A DNA stretch of 64,000 bases from Bimastos eiseni (taxonomy: Eukaryota; Annelida; Clitellata; Crassiclitellata; Lumbricidae): positions 6,673,782 to 6,737,781 of the forward strand of contig OY365810.1 in the NCBI GenBank assembly GCA_959347315.1. Direction: 5' to 3'. Positions 12,101-23,876 of this stretch are shown one piece after another. The translations under genes were made by a program, and so were the position numbers. Position 1 is the first letter of the stretch; the number at the start of each line of letters is the position of its first letter. A model generated the notes under the pieces. The model saw only the letters and a program-made list of their open reading frames with translations, did not search any database and was not told where the DNA came from.

Positions 12101-12232
12101 AGATGTTGTATTGATGTTCAAAGGTTGGATTAATGTTCAAACTATACACAACAAAGGGTGAATAATTTTGGATGGTATAACAATAGATTATCGCTGCATT
12201 TTGTAGGTTAATAAACACCTAATGGTGATGTG

Positions 12233-15200
12233 ATGCAGTCGATGACTTCAAGTGTCATTACAGTTATGAGTCAATTGGAAAAAATGAACCTATCATCAAA
12301 TACGTCGCTTTTCTGCAGTGTTTGCCAAGTTCACGTCTCATCAGGTAATCAGTGATCACAGCCGCTGTTACCAATATTAACCGATGGAGCCCTGTAAGAG
12401 CGATGACTTTAGCATTATCTTGTAATGCATTGCAAAGAGCTATTTCAATGTCCTTACACAGTGGCATCTCGGACGAGGGTCGAACCCGCTCACTCAGTGC
12501 CCACCGAGCGTTACGGACCGACCGCTCTCACCAATCAGCCACTGTGCCACATGATATATATTGTGCATACTAATTTTACACGCGCCAAGGCTCTTCAGTT
12601 TTCTATCGCAGTCGTTGGCCCAGTGCCTGGTATGGGATTCCACAAGAAATAGGCAAATTACCTAACATGTCATTATTCAAGTCGAAACTTTGTAATCATA
12701 TCCTAGCACAAAGTAACTAACATTAATATACTATCTTGTTCAAATTAGCATTTATTTTACTCATGTATCTCTTAGTCAATTAGTTACGTTCGACAGTTTA
12801 AAATTACTCTTTATAATTTTATTGTCACCCGCACTTTCACTCACCACGTTAAGGGTATCTCTGTTGTGGTACTTCAGTCTTTTAGGGATTTTCTTCCCTA
12901 TTCTCCTTAGTCAAATTATCGTCTTTTAATATTACCCTGTGATTCTGTTACTGTGTGCCTTTTGGCCTTGGTTTGATAAAAGCTTGATTAATTGATTAAA
13001 AACTTGATTTATTGATTAAGAACATGATTGAGTGATTAAACACTTGATTGATTGATTAGGAACTTAATTGGTTGATTAAAAACTTGATTGATTGATTGAT
13101 TAGGAACTTGATTGGTTGATTAAATACTTGATTGATTGGGAACTTGATTGGTTGATTAAAAACTTGATTGATTGATTAAGAACTTGATTGGTTGATTAAA
13201 AAACTTGATTGATTGATTAACCACACCTTGCTTTGGTTTCTGCCTTGATTATGTTAGAGTTGGTGATGGATGTACATGTGAAAGGCAAGAGGCACAGTCA
13301 GCTGGAACAGAGGCAGAAGGACCAGGCCACCTTCTTGAATCAGAGCATCTACGTCCGAGGATTTCCACCCGGATCCACGGTCGATCAGTTGACTGAATTC
13401 TTTCAGCAGTTTGGCACGGTCAACAAGGTTGTCCTCGACAGAGAACACGTAAGTGTAGCGTAATTAATTTATGCAGCACCTCCGCAAGAAACCTAACAAT
13501 GATGTTAAATCTGGATGGGGACACTATATGTGGATGGGACTTTATATGTCTGTGAGGTCTGCCAGTGGTGGATTTTCCTGTTATCAGAGCATTGTTTGCT
13601 GACTTGCAAAAGTGTTACGTATATAAACATTTTGAGGCTTTGGAATAACTTATCCTCCCAACCGTCGTATTTATCATCCGCAGAGGTCCCTCATGTTGTT
13701 TTGAAATTGATTGTGATCATGACATAAAACTGAAACACCTGAGCAGACCAATTTTGGGATTACAATGATGAATTGTTATCTGTGAAGAGGTGCAATAAAC
13801 CTTTGCTATATATATGCACTTACTCTTAAGACATTTCTGTTCTCTAGGGGCTTTTCGCACTGGGAGCGCCACTTGTTAGGTTATACCGTAAGAGGTACTA
13901 TAGGAATCTATAAATGCAATACAATATGGCAATTGTGCAAGTGATGTGGCAAGTGTTATTATTAAATTTTGTTGGTTTTGCTATCATATAAACTAAAAGA
14001 TTTAATTTTAAAACGTTGTTTATTTGTGTCTATATCTCTAGGGTCACTATGCAATTATTGTATTCAATGAGGACTCCGCAGCTGAGTCAGTGCTGTCCAA
14101 ACCATCTGTATTCATGAACTTTTCACGTCTGACCATTCGTCCGCGACAGATGAAAGGGGTCCAACCGAAACGAAAAGCCAAACGAGGCCCTGCTTGTGCA
14201 CCACAGAAACAATCTTTAACCGTAGCATCTGCAGCAACACCTTCAACTGCGATTGACTTTGAAAAAATCAAGGAAAAACTTGAAGAATGCAGAAATGTAA
14301 GTAATTTCTTCTAAATCTTGTATTTTGGGATTAGGTGAAAGATAACTGGATGAATGTCTTCTGTTACTCAGCAGCTTTTCTAGTTTATATAGTTGGCTCT
14401 GGATTTAAAAGAAAAACTGAATGCGATAGTGTAATTAAATAGCAAGTTTTCTTATTTCTCTGTTTTGGAACACACTCTATAATCAAATCAAATCATTTTC
14501 TTATTTGCTCCTTACAATTTACAAAAGTTAAACATCCAATTCACAAAGTTAATGGCAGCAATTGGGAAGCCCAGAAGGGTCGCAAGACCCACGAAGTAGG
14601 GCCACCTTTTTTACAGCAGTTCAGCTCAGTGTTATTGACAGGAGTCACAGTTTTTGACTAATATCTTAACTAGCATAATTAGCAATAATTATAATATTTT
14701 GAACTAATGCTTTGTTTTTGTTTTCACAGCTGGAAGAGGAAATGGATTTGTTGTTGAACGAGACGTCCTTATCCTCAGATGAGGTGGTCAACCGACAGAA
14801 TATTCTGACTGAACTAGAGACAGTTCTTCAGAGAAGCTTCTCTACAGGTGATGAGCCACTAAAAATAAATCAATCAATCAATGAATCAATGCAATTTATA
14901 TAGCGCCTCTTCAAGATAACTATTCAGAGGCGCTCCCGACCCAGGCCCGGTCAAAAAGGAAAGTCTTGAGAAGTTTACAGAAAGAGCCAGACAGGTCGCG
15001 TGGGAGAGAGCGCAGGTCAGATGGGAGGTTGTTCCACACACGAGGACCCACAATTGCAAAAGCTGTAGTTTGCCTGGTTGCGGTATGAGCATGTGGAACC
15101 ACAAAGTCGCCTCTAGAGGCCGAGCGAAGAGATCGGCGACCAGAAGAAGCCGAAGTTAAGGTGAACAGATCCCTAAGATAGACAAGTGCATTGCCCACAA

Positions 15201-18200
15201 CACAGTGCCAGACAATAGAGGAGATTCTATATTGAATGCGCTGCCTAACTGGAAGCCAGTAAAGGACGTCCCGCATGTATGTAGAGATGTGGCCAAATTT
15301 AGGAACACAACCAATCAAACGAGCTGCAGCCCTTTGAACCCCCTCCAAGGGTTGCAATTGGACCTGAGGGAGCCCACAAAGAGAAAGGAACAGTAATCTA
15401 ATCGATTAACGATAAAGGCGTGAACCAAAGTGGCAGCAGAAGATGAGGAGAGAGAGCGGGAAACAACCCGCAACTGGCGCAAGAAATAATAGTAGGAACG
15501 AGTCAATGCAGAAATGTGCTTCACAAAAGACAGTTCTTGATCTAAAACTACCCCCAGATCCCTGACACAGGTGGAGACTACAAAGTTAGGGAATTTAGAA
15601 GACAGAGAGCCCAAGTCAAGCGTGTTCAGCTGCTGGCGGGTACCAAGCCAAATATATTGAGTTTTCTGTGGATTAAGTCGCATTCGATTTGATGACATCC
15701 AGGCAGTTAGGGTATCTGTAGCTTGAGACATTCTTCGGACTGTAGAAGAAGCCTGGGATGATGAGCAATGCACATACGATTGAACATAATCTGCATAAGA
15801 ATGGCTCGTAAGAGAACAAGATGTGAATAGTGACTCGATATCTGCAGTGAAAAGAATGCAGAGAAGAGGTCCAAGGACCGAAATGGATGGATGAATCTAA
15901 TCTAACCTTCACTTGAACCGCTAAGTTGTCTAACTGATACTAACTAAATTATGACCACCTCCTCTGTTTCTTATCAGATATATTTATAATATGTGCACAT
16001 TATTAAGAATTCAACTCTGTTGAGGTCTTTAAATGTTTTATTTACCAGCATTAGTTTTTCATTCATCATTGTTTCTTTATCCCTATAATGTCTATTATTT
16101 CAAACACTTAAATACAAGTTATGGATTTAATAAATAAAATGAATCTATTCTTAAGGTGTGAAGGCCTCACCTGAAAGAGAACATAGTCCTACATAGGCTG
16201 TTCTGTAAACAAGTGTGTCGTTGGTTACAAAAGAGTTTATGTTTAATATTTAGTGAATGCCTAATGGAAAAATTAAGCAACTAGTCAAACTTAAGAAGTT
16301 ACAGAGCAGTGATTTTGAGAAATTTTCATGAAATGAGTATGTGTGTTTCTGAGTTTTTATTGAGTGTTGCGGAACCTCTCACAAGTGTTGTATACAAAAT
16401 GATTACAACCCACAATTGTTCATGTACTTGGTGGTCTTCGTAGATTGTCAAGTTGTTCTGTTTGGTTCATCTGTAAATGGCCTTGGCACCAAAGGATGTG
16501 ACCTTGACCTCTTTCTCGATCTCAGATTGGAAGAATCATCCGGTCATTTCTCCACTTCCTTCAAGGTGATGCTTCTAACCAATGTTTGAAAAAGTGGAAC
16601 ACATTCCCCTCAGATTCATGTGTGATAATGTGCTTTTATTCTATTGTATGCAGGGCATCTGGTATGCACATGTCTGATGAATATCGAGATATGCCAAATG
16701 CTAATATACTCTGATTTCTTGGTGAGTGTCTGTTCAGAAAGACTGTGTGGCCATTTCTGTTGACCACAGCCACCCTGTTGATATTACTATACATGTGACT
16801 GAGATGCCTTAGGCCTAGAAAGGTTCATTTGACAGCAAGCGTAATAGATATTCATTAGACATGTGCATACCAGTTGCCCTGGTTTGTCTTGAAAATTTAA
16901 GGAACAGAGTTTGGCCTTTGAGTAAAAATTTTTGGGAATGAGTTTCTTTTCGTTTGAATTGACTGAATTAAGATAATGTTCCCATCATAGGCACTAATTT
17001 CCTGCTGTTTGATCCTTGACCTGGTAATGGCTTAAACCAAAGGTTCTGGACAAAGGATAAGTGTATAGCATGAAGGTGCATTTCCCAGCTTTTGCTGGTA
17101 CCAGAATCTCTTTTATGACAAAGTCAAGTGTGTGGGCAACTTGGGTTCAGTGTGGTTTATCAATTGGTTAATAAAGAATTACTTCCTTACATGAAGTCCA
17201 CTCAGCAGACTCAGAGCCACAATTGTTAGGAGTAGAAACCACCATGTCGGTCGTGAACTGAAATCAATGGCAGTGGATGATGTATTGTATTGTATCGAAC
17301 ATTTGTATAGCCTCTCTCAAAATCAGCAGCGCTCTCAATGGGCGTCTGTACTTGGGAACTGGGAAGGTGAGAGGGATTGTAATTCGATACACAGGGACTG
17401 TGGAAGACAGTCCAAGCTCTTAGCTGAGGGGTTAACATAGGCAAAACTCTTTTATTGGGCCGTAGAACGATTGGTCTGTTGATTTCCTTCTGGCCATTTT
17501 CAAAGGTTTGCTTATGTTTGGTTTTGTATGACAGTGGTTGATTTTTACAGACAGCAAATGACGATCCTGATTCTGTTGTGCCTGCACATGATAAATCATT
17601 GACATGTGATGACTCTGTCACATGTGATAATGATGATTCAGCCACATGTGATAAAGATGATTCTATCACATGTGATAGAGACGACTCGATCACGTGTGGT
17701 AAAGAAGATTCGATCACATGTGATAAAGACACAAGCACAGAGGATGATGTTGGTAGGAATGAGGAAGCAGGGCATCAGACACGTGCTGTGCAGTCCTCAA
17801 AGTCTCTGCAGGATTCAATTAAGAAGATCTCGAATCTGATTCGTGCGAAAAGGGACATCTATGCTCAGGTCGTTCGAGTGATAAGCGCTCGATGTCCAGT
17901 CGTTAAGTTTGTTCATTTGTCGACTTCACTGAAATGCGATCTCAGCATCAACAACAGGTGGCGCTTCATTCTAACGTTTTTCATTGAAAATCGCTTGAAT
18001 CAGAGGCTATGTCTTCAGCTACATGTGTTATTTGTTATTACATATTTAGCATTAATGTTAGATATCTGTCTTATTCGTTATTGTTGACAAATTATCAGAC
18101 AAAATTATACCCAGTGGGCCAGGATCTGGGGAGTAGTAATTCACTCGGACCATTTGTTTTAGAATATGGAAGTCATAAAGTTTAAAGAACAAATGATACA

Positions 18201-21200
18201 AGAGGAAAAGACACAGGGAGGTAGGGAGAGGCCGCGTAATTTGTCTGGATATCGTTTTTAGCTGGCAAAGTTACTTATGTTTAATTAGTCCCGTTAGTTT
18301 ATGGTGGTCACTGTAATTTTGTGTTTGTGGTGCACCTCGTGGACCAATAGCATATTACACAGATCACCCTTCATGGGTGCATGGCATATACCAGGGTACA
18401 TGGCAGATCTGTAAATTTCCAGCTTGGATCTATTATACAATCATGTTCTGGAACATTTGAGAGGAAGGTAGATGCAATTAGAAACAGTTGTTGCAACAAT
18501 AACTGATACAAACTGGCAAAACACCTACCAACATGTATTTCTTTGCGTTCGTTGCTGAAGCTCTGCCTAAAGAAAAGGAGTTGCGATAGAGCTTACTACC
18601 AAACCCCAAAAATTCATGCTCAAACTTGTTTCCTATTTAGGTTGTTTTTGCATCTTCTAAGATTTTTTTGGTTTTATCTATAGCACTTGTGTTTCTTTTA
18701 GATGTCTTGGGTTATTATTCTCGCTGTAGATTGGCGTTGCGCAACACATCTCTGATTCAGTTTCTGCTGAGCATTGATTCCCGTATTCGTCCTCTCGTTT
18801 TCTCCATCCGCCAGTGGGCCAGGGTCCGAGGAGTGGCCGGTCAGCTGAATGCTGGGCCCAAACTGACCAACTATGCCCTCACAATGATCATCTTCTTCTA
18901 TCTCCAGGTTCGATCACCTCCCATTCTTCCGTCCGTTGACCATTTATCCCATTTGGCAGGTGAGCTTTTGCCTATATCATACTGTATAATCCTACCTGAT
19001 ATGTAGTCTAGTCCTAATCTGGCGACTTCTAAAGCACCAAGACATCAATTGTTGCTGCAAGTGAGTAAGATGTGCACTACTTTAATCTAGCTTCTGATGT
19101 GTGCTTATGTCCTTACTCTTGCTAGCCAGTGTACTCATCATATAGCCAAGTTGGGGCAGAGACCTTGTAATGAATTTCTGCCTTGTTGAGGATTTGAACC
19201 TTTTGACCTTTCGTTAGACAGTTCAACATGCCAACAGTTACACTATTGTGCATAGTTAAAATTGCAATTCACCGAAGAAGCCCGGTCAAAATCAAATAAT
19301 TAGCAACTCTAATTTAATTAGCTTGATGAGAAGAGCAACATTTGGGGCTTGTGAACTCGACTGCTTTGGAATGGACTCATCACTAATGCATCATCATCTT
19401 CTCTATGTCAATATTATATCCTCTTTTGTGACAACTTCTACAGCATCACAATAATAATAATCAAAGTATAAGTAGATGATTTCTTCAAAGCATGGTTGGT
19501 ATGCTTGATATATTCTGAAGTGTGTCTGGTTGAAAATCAAACAGAATCTTTGAAGCAGAAACAACCTACAGTGAAACAAGTCTGAGGCTGAATTATAGGA
19601 ATTTGGCATTACGCTATATGGTAACTCCCTGTTGTTTGTTAAGTAGAGCTTCAGTTTATGGAATCTGAACAACAAATCACAGAAAGACATGTTTGCATTT
19701 TGCAAGTTTGTTCAAACATTGTTTGTCACTGTGGCTGTAAGCTGCACAGAAGTGTCATTCTTTATTGTGCTGCGATTATTGGTTTTGTCTTCTAGAAAAT
19801 CCATGTGTTATTGATGGCTGGGATTGTTCATTTACCTCTGATTCAACAAAGTTACAACCAGAAGCAAACATCAGCCATTGTTCAAGTAATGAGGAGAAGA
19901 AGTCGGAGGAGGAGAGGGAGCCATTGGAGGAATTACTGTGTGGATTCTTTGAGTTCTATGCAAAGCTTGACTTTAGTCTGAAAGTTATTTGCCTCAGATC
20001 TGGAAATTCCATTGACCTCAACTCATTCTCAGAACAAATAACAACGGATCCACGTCTCAAAGACTTTAAGGTTTGCACATTTCAAGATTAGTCAAAAACC
20101 GTGATGAGCGGTGAAATCCTAGTTCGATGGGCTCACCTGGGTTCTAGGCAACAAAGAGCTTTCTAGGTTGCAGGCCCTCAATGTGACATGACCTTCCATT
20201 GTTACCCCAACCAATCCAACTGGATTTTATAAATCATTTAAGTCTTTTTTTCTTTTGTCATGTGCAGACTTTGAGCATTTCTGAGTAAGTTCCCTGAAGA
20301 GGTATTATACACATTCCCAGTATGAATTGGATTGTATGAAGCATTTAGTTAGCTGTACTTTATCAAAGATATTCTCTTTGATGAATGACCTAGTTAGAAT
20401 CGACAGCCAGTAAGAATTTAAGACCAACTGAAAACAGAGGAAGGTTGTGATTGAACCTTTTCATTGTTTGGCTGGTGTCACAATTGCATTAGAATTTGCT
20501 TGTATTTATCATTTAAAAATCTAATGGAATCTAATTGGTAATTCAAAAGGAAATAATAATTTGCAGCTCACGTGATAACAGCATTGTAGTAACAATCTAT
20601 TTTTACATCAAGTGTAGTAAGAAATTCTCAGTTAAATACCTCATCAAGGTTATACTGAATGGGGAAGAAACATATACGAAATAAAGATTGAAATTGACAT
20701 ACTTCAGTTCATTACTTCATGAAGCTACATGAAGCAAATATTATTATGATTTGCATTGTCTGCTATTGTTTATGTAGATTTCTCCTCTTCTGGTCCAGGA
20801 TCCGTTTGTCTTAAACCACAACATTGCATCAAATGTCAATGACAAGTCACTGCTTATCCTGCAGACAGAGTTGAAGGCAGCAGCCGTGAAATGCAGAACA
20901 CAAATGACTTCAGCAACTGCTGCTTGTCCTAGACCCAGTCTTATTCCGCTCTTCTCTTCCAAACCATCTATTCCCCTTACTCGTCCACCAGCCCATCTAC
21001 ATGAAATACCACCTACAGCTTCTCAATGTCAAAGCACAAGAGCAGGAGCTCGCAGTTTCACTGTTAAGGCCGATGCGTCTAAGTTGATGGCAGAGGCTTT
21101 GCGGCAGAAAAAGACTTTTGCCGAGATGCAGGAAAAATGGTGTAAAAACTCTGTAATGATCGTTAGACAAACACTGACGATCTTCGACATCCAGAGCTGT

Positions 21201-22043
21201 TTAGTGAAGCAGCAAGATGAGCAGGTGGAGCATGCCACCACAGAAGAGACTGCAGACAGTTGTCATGCAAGTCATACCTTGCAGGTAAAGTCAAGTGAAA
21301 TGGACGAGAGGATTATTCAATCTGAGCGAACAATGTCTGATTTAGTTAATAATAAGTCAGTTTGTGACACTCGTGATGATGAATCAAGTCCGCATGATGG
21401 AATAGAGATCTGCATTAAAGAAGCCAACAGCTGCCGCAAACGATATTCCTCTGAAGGCGATGATGGCAAAGAACTGAAACGACCCAAGAGCTGTTCAGAA
21501 CGGAATGATTCCACAGCAGGTTCCTCTGAACAGAATGATTCCATCATGCAGAACAATTCAAGAGAGAACAGTTGCAAGGAGAAGGGTTCTGTTGATTGTG
21601 TTAATGATGCTGATGAACCACGAATCTCAGAGGAAAATCAAGAAACAAGTAATCAGATGACAATTCCGGTGTTTTCTGCAGAATGTTCAACTCGTTCGAA
21701 ACTCTGGATTGGCCGCAAGAAACTACGCAAGCAGCTGTCGCATCAAGAATTGGGAGATTACGAGAAAGAGGTTCAGGTCAGCCAAACACTGTCCTCTCAG
21801 CTGAACCCCCCTGAGCAACAGGACATACAGAAGGCAAAAGGTGATGAGCTGCTTAAATTTAAGATTTTTCTTTCAACAGAAAATTCACTGTCAACTACAC
21901 TCGCAGTTTCAATGGAGACAGAACTAGATCAGAGGTCAAAAGAGTTCAGTTGCTTCTTCTTCAGCTTTCGATCTGTTGTGGAAAAACTTGTAGATGTCTA
22001 TGGAATGGACGGCATTGGACAATGGAGGAAAGAAAAGGAATGA
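12233..22043 (+). CDS. TUT1: TUT1, U6 snRNA terminal uridylyltransferase / Star-PAP, complete, nine exons
   Basis: Nuclear nucleotidyltransferase that adds uridines to U6 snRNA and, as Star-PAP, poly(A) to selected mRNAs. Exons are 12233-12344, 13258-13448, 14042-14296, 14730-14847, 16444-16565, 17551-17957, 18730-18959, 19796-20070 and 20778-22043, all in phase, 991 aa. A C2H2 finger uses C28, C31, H44 and H50 and is split by intron 1. An RRM spans about 67-140 (SIYVRGFPPGS). The catalytic core has FGSSVNGLGTKGCDLDLFLD with D245 and D247, and a third Asp, D396, in KCDLSINN. Exon 7 gives VRGVAGQLNAGPKLTNYAL, exon 8 DGWDCSFTSD and the PAP-associated domain, and exon 9 QDPFVLNHNIASNV. A long acidic tail ends in a region resembling the human C-terminal KA1 domain. 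Start codons at 12233, 12242 and 12266 are all in frame after a stop at 12212; I took the first. The exon-6 donor GTGGCG is weak. Confidence 0.95.
12358..12553 (-). mobile_element. tRNA-derived SINE in TUT1 intron 1
   Basis: On the minus strand the head reads TGGCACAGTGGCTGATTGGT, an A-box region, and then GGGTTCGACCCTCGTCC, a B-box region. It continues with TGCCACTGTGTAAGGACATT. The same head and body occur at 26973-27184 on the plus strand. Confidence 0.8.
12963..13222 (+). repeat. AACTTGATTGATTGATTAA minisatellite next to TUT1 exon 2
   Basis: About a dozen imperfect 18-24-bp units based on TTGATTGATTGATTAA end only 35 bp before the exon-2 acceptor at 13257. The branch-point region of intron 1 may therefore lie within or beside the array. 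Confidence 0.9.
14860..15893 (-). mobile_element. 5'-truncated non-LTR retrotransposon (CR1/L2-like) in TUT1 intron 4
   Basis: Minus-strand frames give the end of a reverse transcriptase: SVLGPLLCILFTADIESLF, a palm motif YADY in place of YADD, then the thumb with NPQKTQYIWLGTRQQL and DLGVVLDQELSF. After a frameshift near 15340, the C terminus shows AFAIVGPRVWNNLPSDL and FLFDRAWVGSASE. The 3' end is GCGCTATATAAATTGCATTG followed by an (ATTG)n tail at 14860-14890. The 5' half is missing, the catalytic Asp is replaced and the frame is broken, so it is dead. It lies antisense to TUT1. Confidence 0.9.
17277..17420 (-). mobile_element. Possible 3' end of the same non-LTR family (TUT1 intron 5)
   Basis: After a (TGTAT)n stretch the plus strand reads ATCGAACATTTGTATAGCC and then CAGCAGCGCTCTCAATGG. 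This resembles the plus-strand appearance of the 3' ends at 14885 and 52283 (CATTTATATAGCGCC). No protein-level match was found, so the assignment is tentative. Confidence 0.35.
17593..17741 (+). repeat. In-frame 24-bp repeat inside the TUT1 catalytic domain
   Basis: Exon 6 holds five to six copies of an 8-residue unit, DDSITCDK with variants (DDSVTCDN, DDSATCDK, DDSITCDR, DDSITCGK, EDSITCDK). At DNA level each unit carries TCACATGTGAT. It sits between the D245/D247 motif and the third catalytic Asp, D396, the position where vertebrate TUT1 carries its long proline-rich insertion. The reverse strand is also open through it, which is why a 170-residue antisense frame appears. Confidence 0.9.
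18111..18137 (+). repeat. Fragment resembling TUT1 exon 7 inside intron 6
   Basis: CAGTGGGCCAGGATCTGGGG is followed by AGTAG. It matches the exon-7 stretch at about 18812, CAGTGGGCCAGGGTCCGAGG followed by AGTGG, at all but three or four positions over about 26 bases. Flanking similarity is weak. It may be an old partial exon duplication or chance. Confidence 0.45.
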
Positions 22044-22834
22044 AAGTTGAAGGGATGAGCAGTTGGGACAGCTTCTCTGGGTTTGAAAAAATAGATCATA
22101 CATCCGTTTTGTCAGAGAAACAGTTGGATGGATGAGTAGAAGATTTTGGATGTGTTTGGCAAAGGTAATGAACCACTGCAACAAAAGTTTCCTTGTGTTT
22201 TAAGTTTTTATTAAGTTGTGTTTGCAGTTGTTATTTGAAAAACTGTTGATCCTGAACAAAGAATCTTCTGCAATATTAACTCAACACACACACAAATTCC
22301 ACAACAGTAGTCCTATTTTGACGTTTGCTGTTTTTACTATGAGCCATAAATGCAGGCTTAAATTTGAAATAAACAACTTGACAATTTTAAATCTAGCACC
22401 AACAAGAACAGGAGCTCGAAAATCTCCAAATAGTGTCTTCCTTAAACTCTGTTAAGCAACATCACACAAGCAGCTGCTTGCTGGTGTCAATTTCCCATGT
22501 ATCTCAAAGTGAACTATTAACAATGCTGCAACTATTTCACCATCTCAAAACTAGCCTGGTCCCTTGATATCTGTGGCTTCCTAAAGTATCACGGTCACAT
22601 GAGTCTGCTACCAGTCGCCATGTGCACCGAAACCAGTCTCATTCATTCACTTCCTCCCTGAGCAGTAAAAACGATAGTAGATGCATGATCAGTTTCTTTT
22701 GGAATTTCTTGAACCTGATGATGATGGGGAATTCAAGACATCACTTGATTCATTGGAATTTTCTGAAGAACACAAAAATATTTGGCAGCATCAACAACTT
22801 CTGCACCAAGTGGAGTAAAAAAATAGTGCTACAA
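22044..22834. other. TUT1 3' UTR and convergent intergenic space
   Basis: TUT1 (+) and the TPR/membrane gene (-) converge here. An AATAAA at 22368-22373 on the plus strand is the best TUT1 polyadenylation signal, giving a 3' UTR of roughly 0.35 kb. On the minus strand AATAAA at 22840-22835 is the best end for the opposite gene. The two transcript ends would be separated by about 0.4 kb. Confidence 0.55.
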
Positions 22835-22840
22835 TTTATT
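22835..22840 (-). other. Probable polyadenylation signal of the TPR/membrane gene
   Basis: TTTATT on the plus strand, i.e. AATAAA on the minus strand. No other canonical signal lies between here and the stop codon at 23877, implying a 3' UTR of about 1 kb. Confidence 0.5.
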
Positions 22841-23876
22841 TTATTAAAGTAAATTCATAAAATATCACCCAAATTCAGAGGACAACACTTTCTTCATTAC
22901 TATAGTGTCCTCTTTTAACACTTTAAAAGTCAGCAGCATTGGTTTTCCAGTTGCTATCTATTGTCACTCTTGTCATTAGCATTGTAATAAACAGAAGAGG
23001 ACCTGAGCCTCAGCAGAGAGCAGATGGAAAGATAAATCTACCTGATATGCAATTCTCATAAAATTCAGATGCTTTGAATGCAGTTTCAATCAATCGTCCA
23101 ATCCAGTATCATCACCACCACAATCTATTACAACAAAACCACTTTCTTTATCCCTCTCCGCCATCTCCGATTAATGTTGTCGTAGGAAGAAAATCCAACA
23201 TGCAAAACATAATTCCTACTGAATCACCAAAATTATTCGTGTTTCAAAGGTGAAAAAAAAATAATTTGCATGACTTGCCTCCTAGAAGGTCAACTGGTGC
23301 TTCAATAAGACTGGTTCTCTGTGACTGAATCATATAGCTACAACAGAATTTACCAATAAACCAAATAAACAGACGATTACAGCTTCATCAACTACTTACT
23401 CAACTAAAGGTTCAAAGTCACTTCAAACAATGTCATAATTCATTATATCTGACGTTATATGGTAATTGCTTTCTGTGACTTCTTGCTTGGGAAATACAAA
23501 CACTAGATAAAATTAAGCAGATAGACTTGCGCAATTCAATTTTACGCAACGATAGCTGAACAGTTTGAGTTCTCTAAGTAGAGTACAAGAACTCAGGCTA
23601 ACTTTGATGCAGTTTCTATCCATGTAGTCTAATACTACAGTATTACACTACACTATTTCTAGCACTGCTGTTAGTACTACCACAGTCCTACTACTAATAA
23701 TAGTGAATGAACCACATTAGATCAACATGGAGGTAATAATGATAAATGCATTCAAGCATATTTTATAAGTATATAAAAATCTTTTTATATCTGCTCATCC
23801 ATAAGCTAGTAAATCAGTTTAAGTCTGCACTATATTCCTAGCTTACTTAGGTGGTGATGGTGCATATGTTATTGGG

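Noticed and set aside
14920..15773. Two overlapping minus-strand frames as host genes
   Set aside because: They are the broken reverse-transcriptase C terminus of a non-LTR element with YADY in place of YADD.
17226..17738. 170-residue minus-strand frame over TUT1 exon 6
   Set aside because: Antisense shadow of the in-frame 24-bp repeat (SSLSHVIE units).
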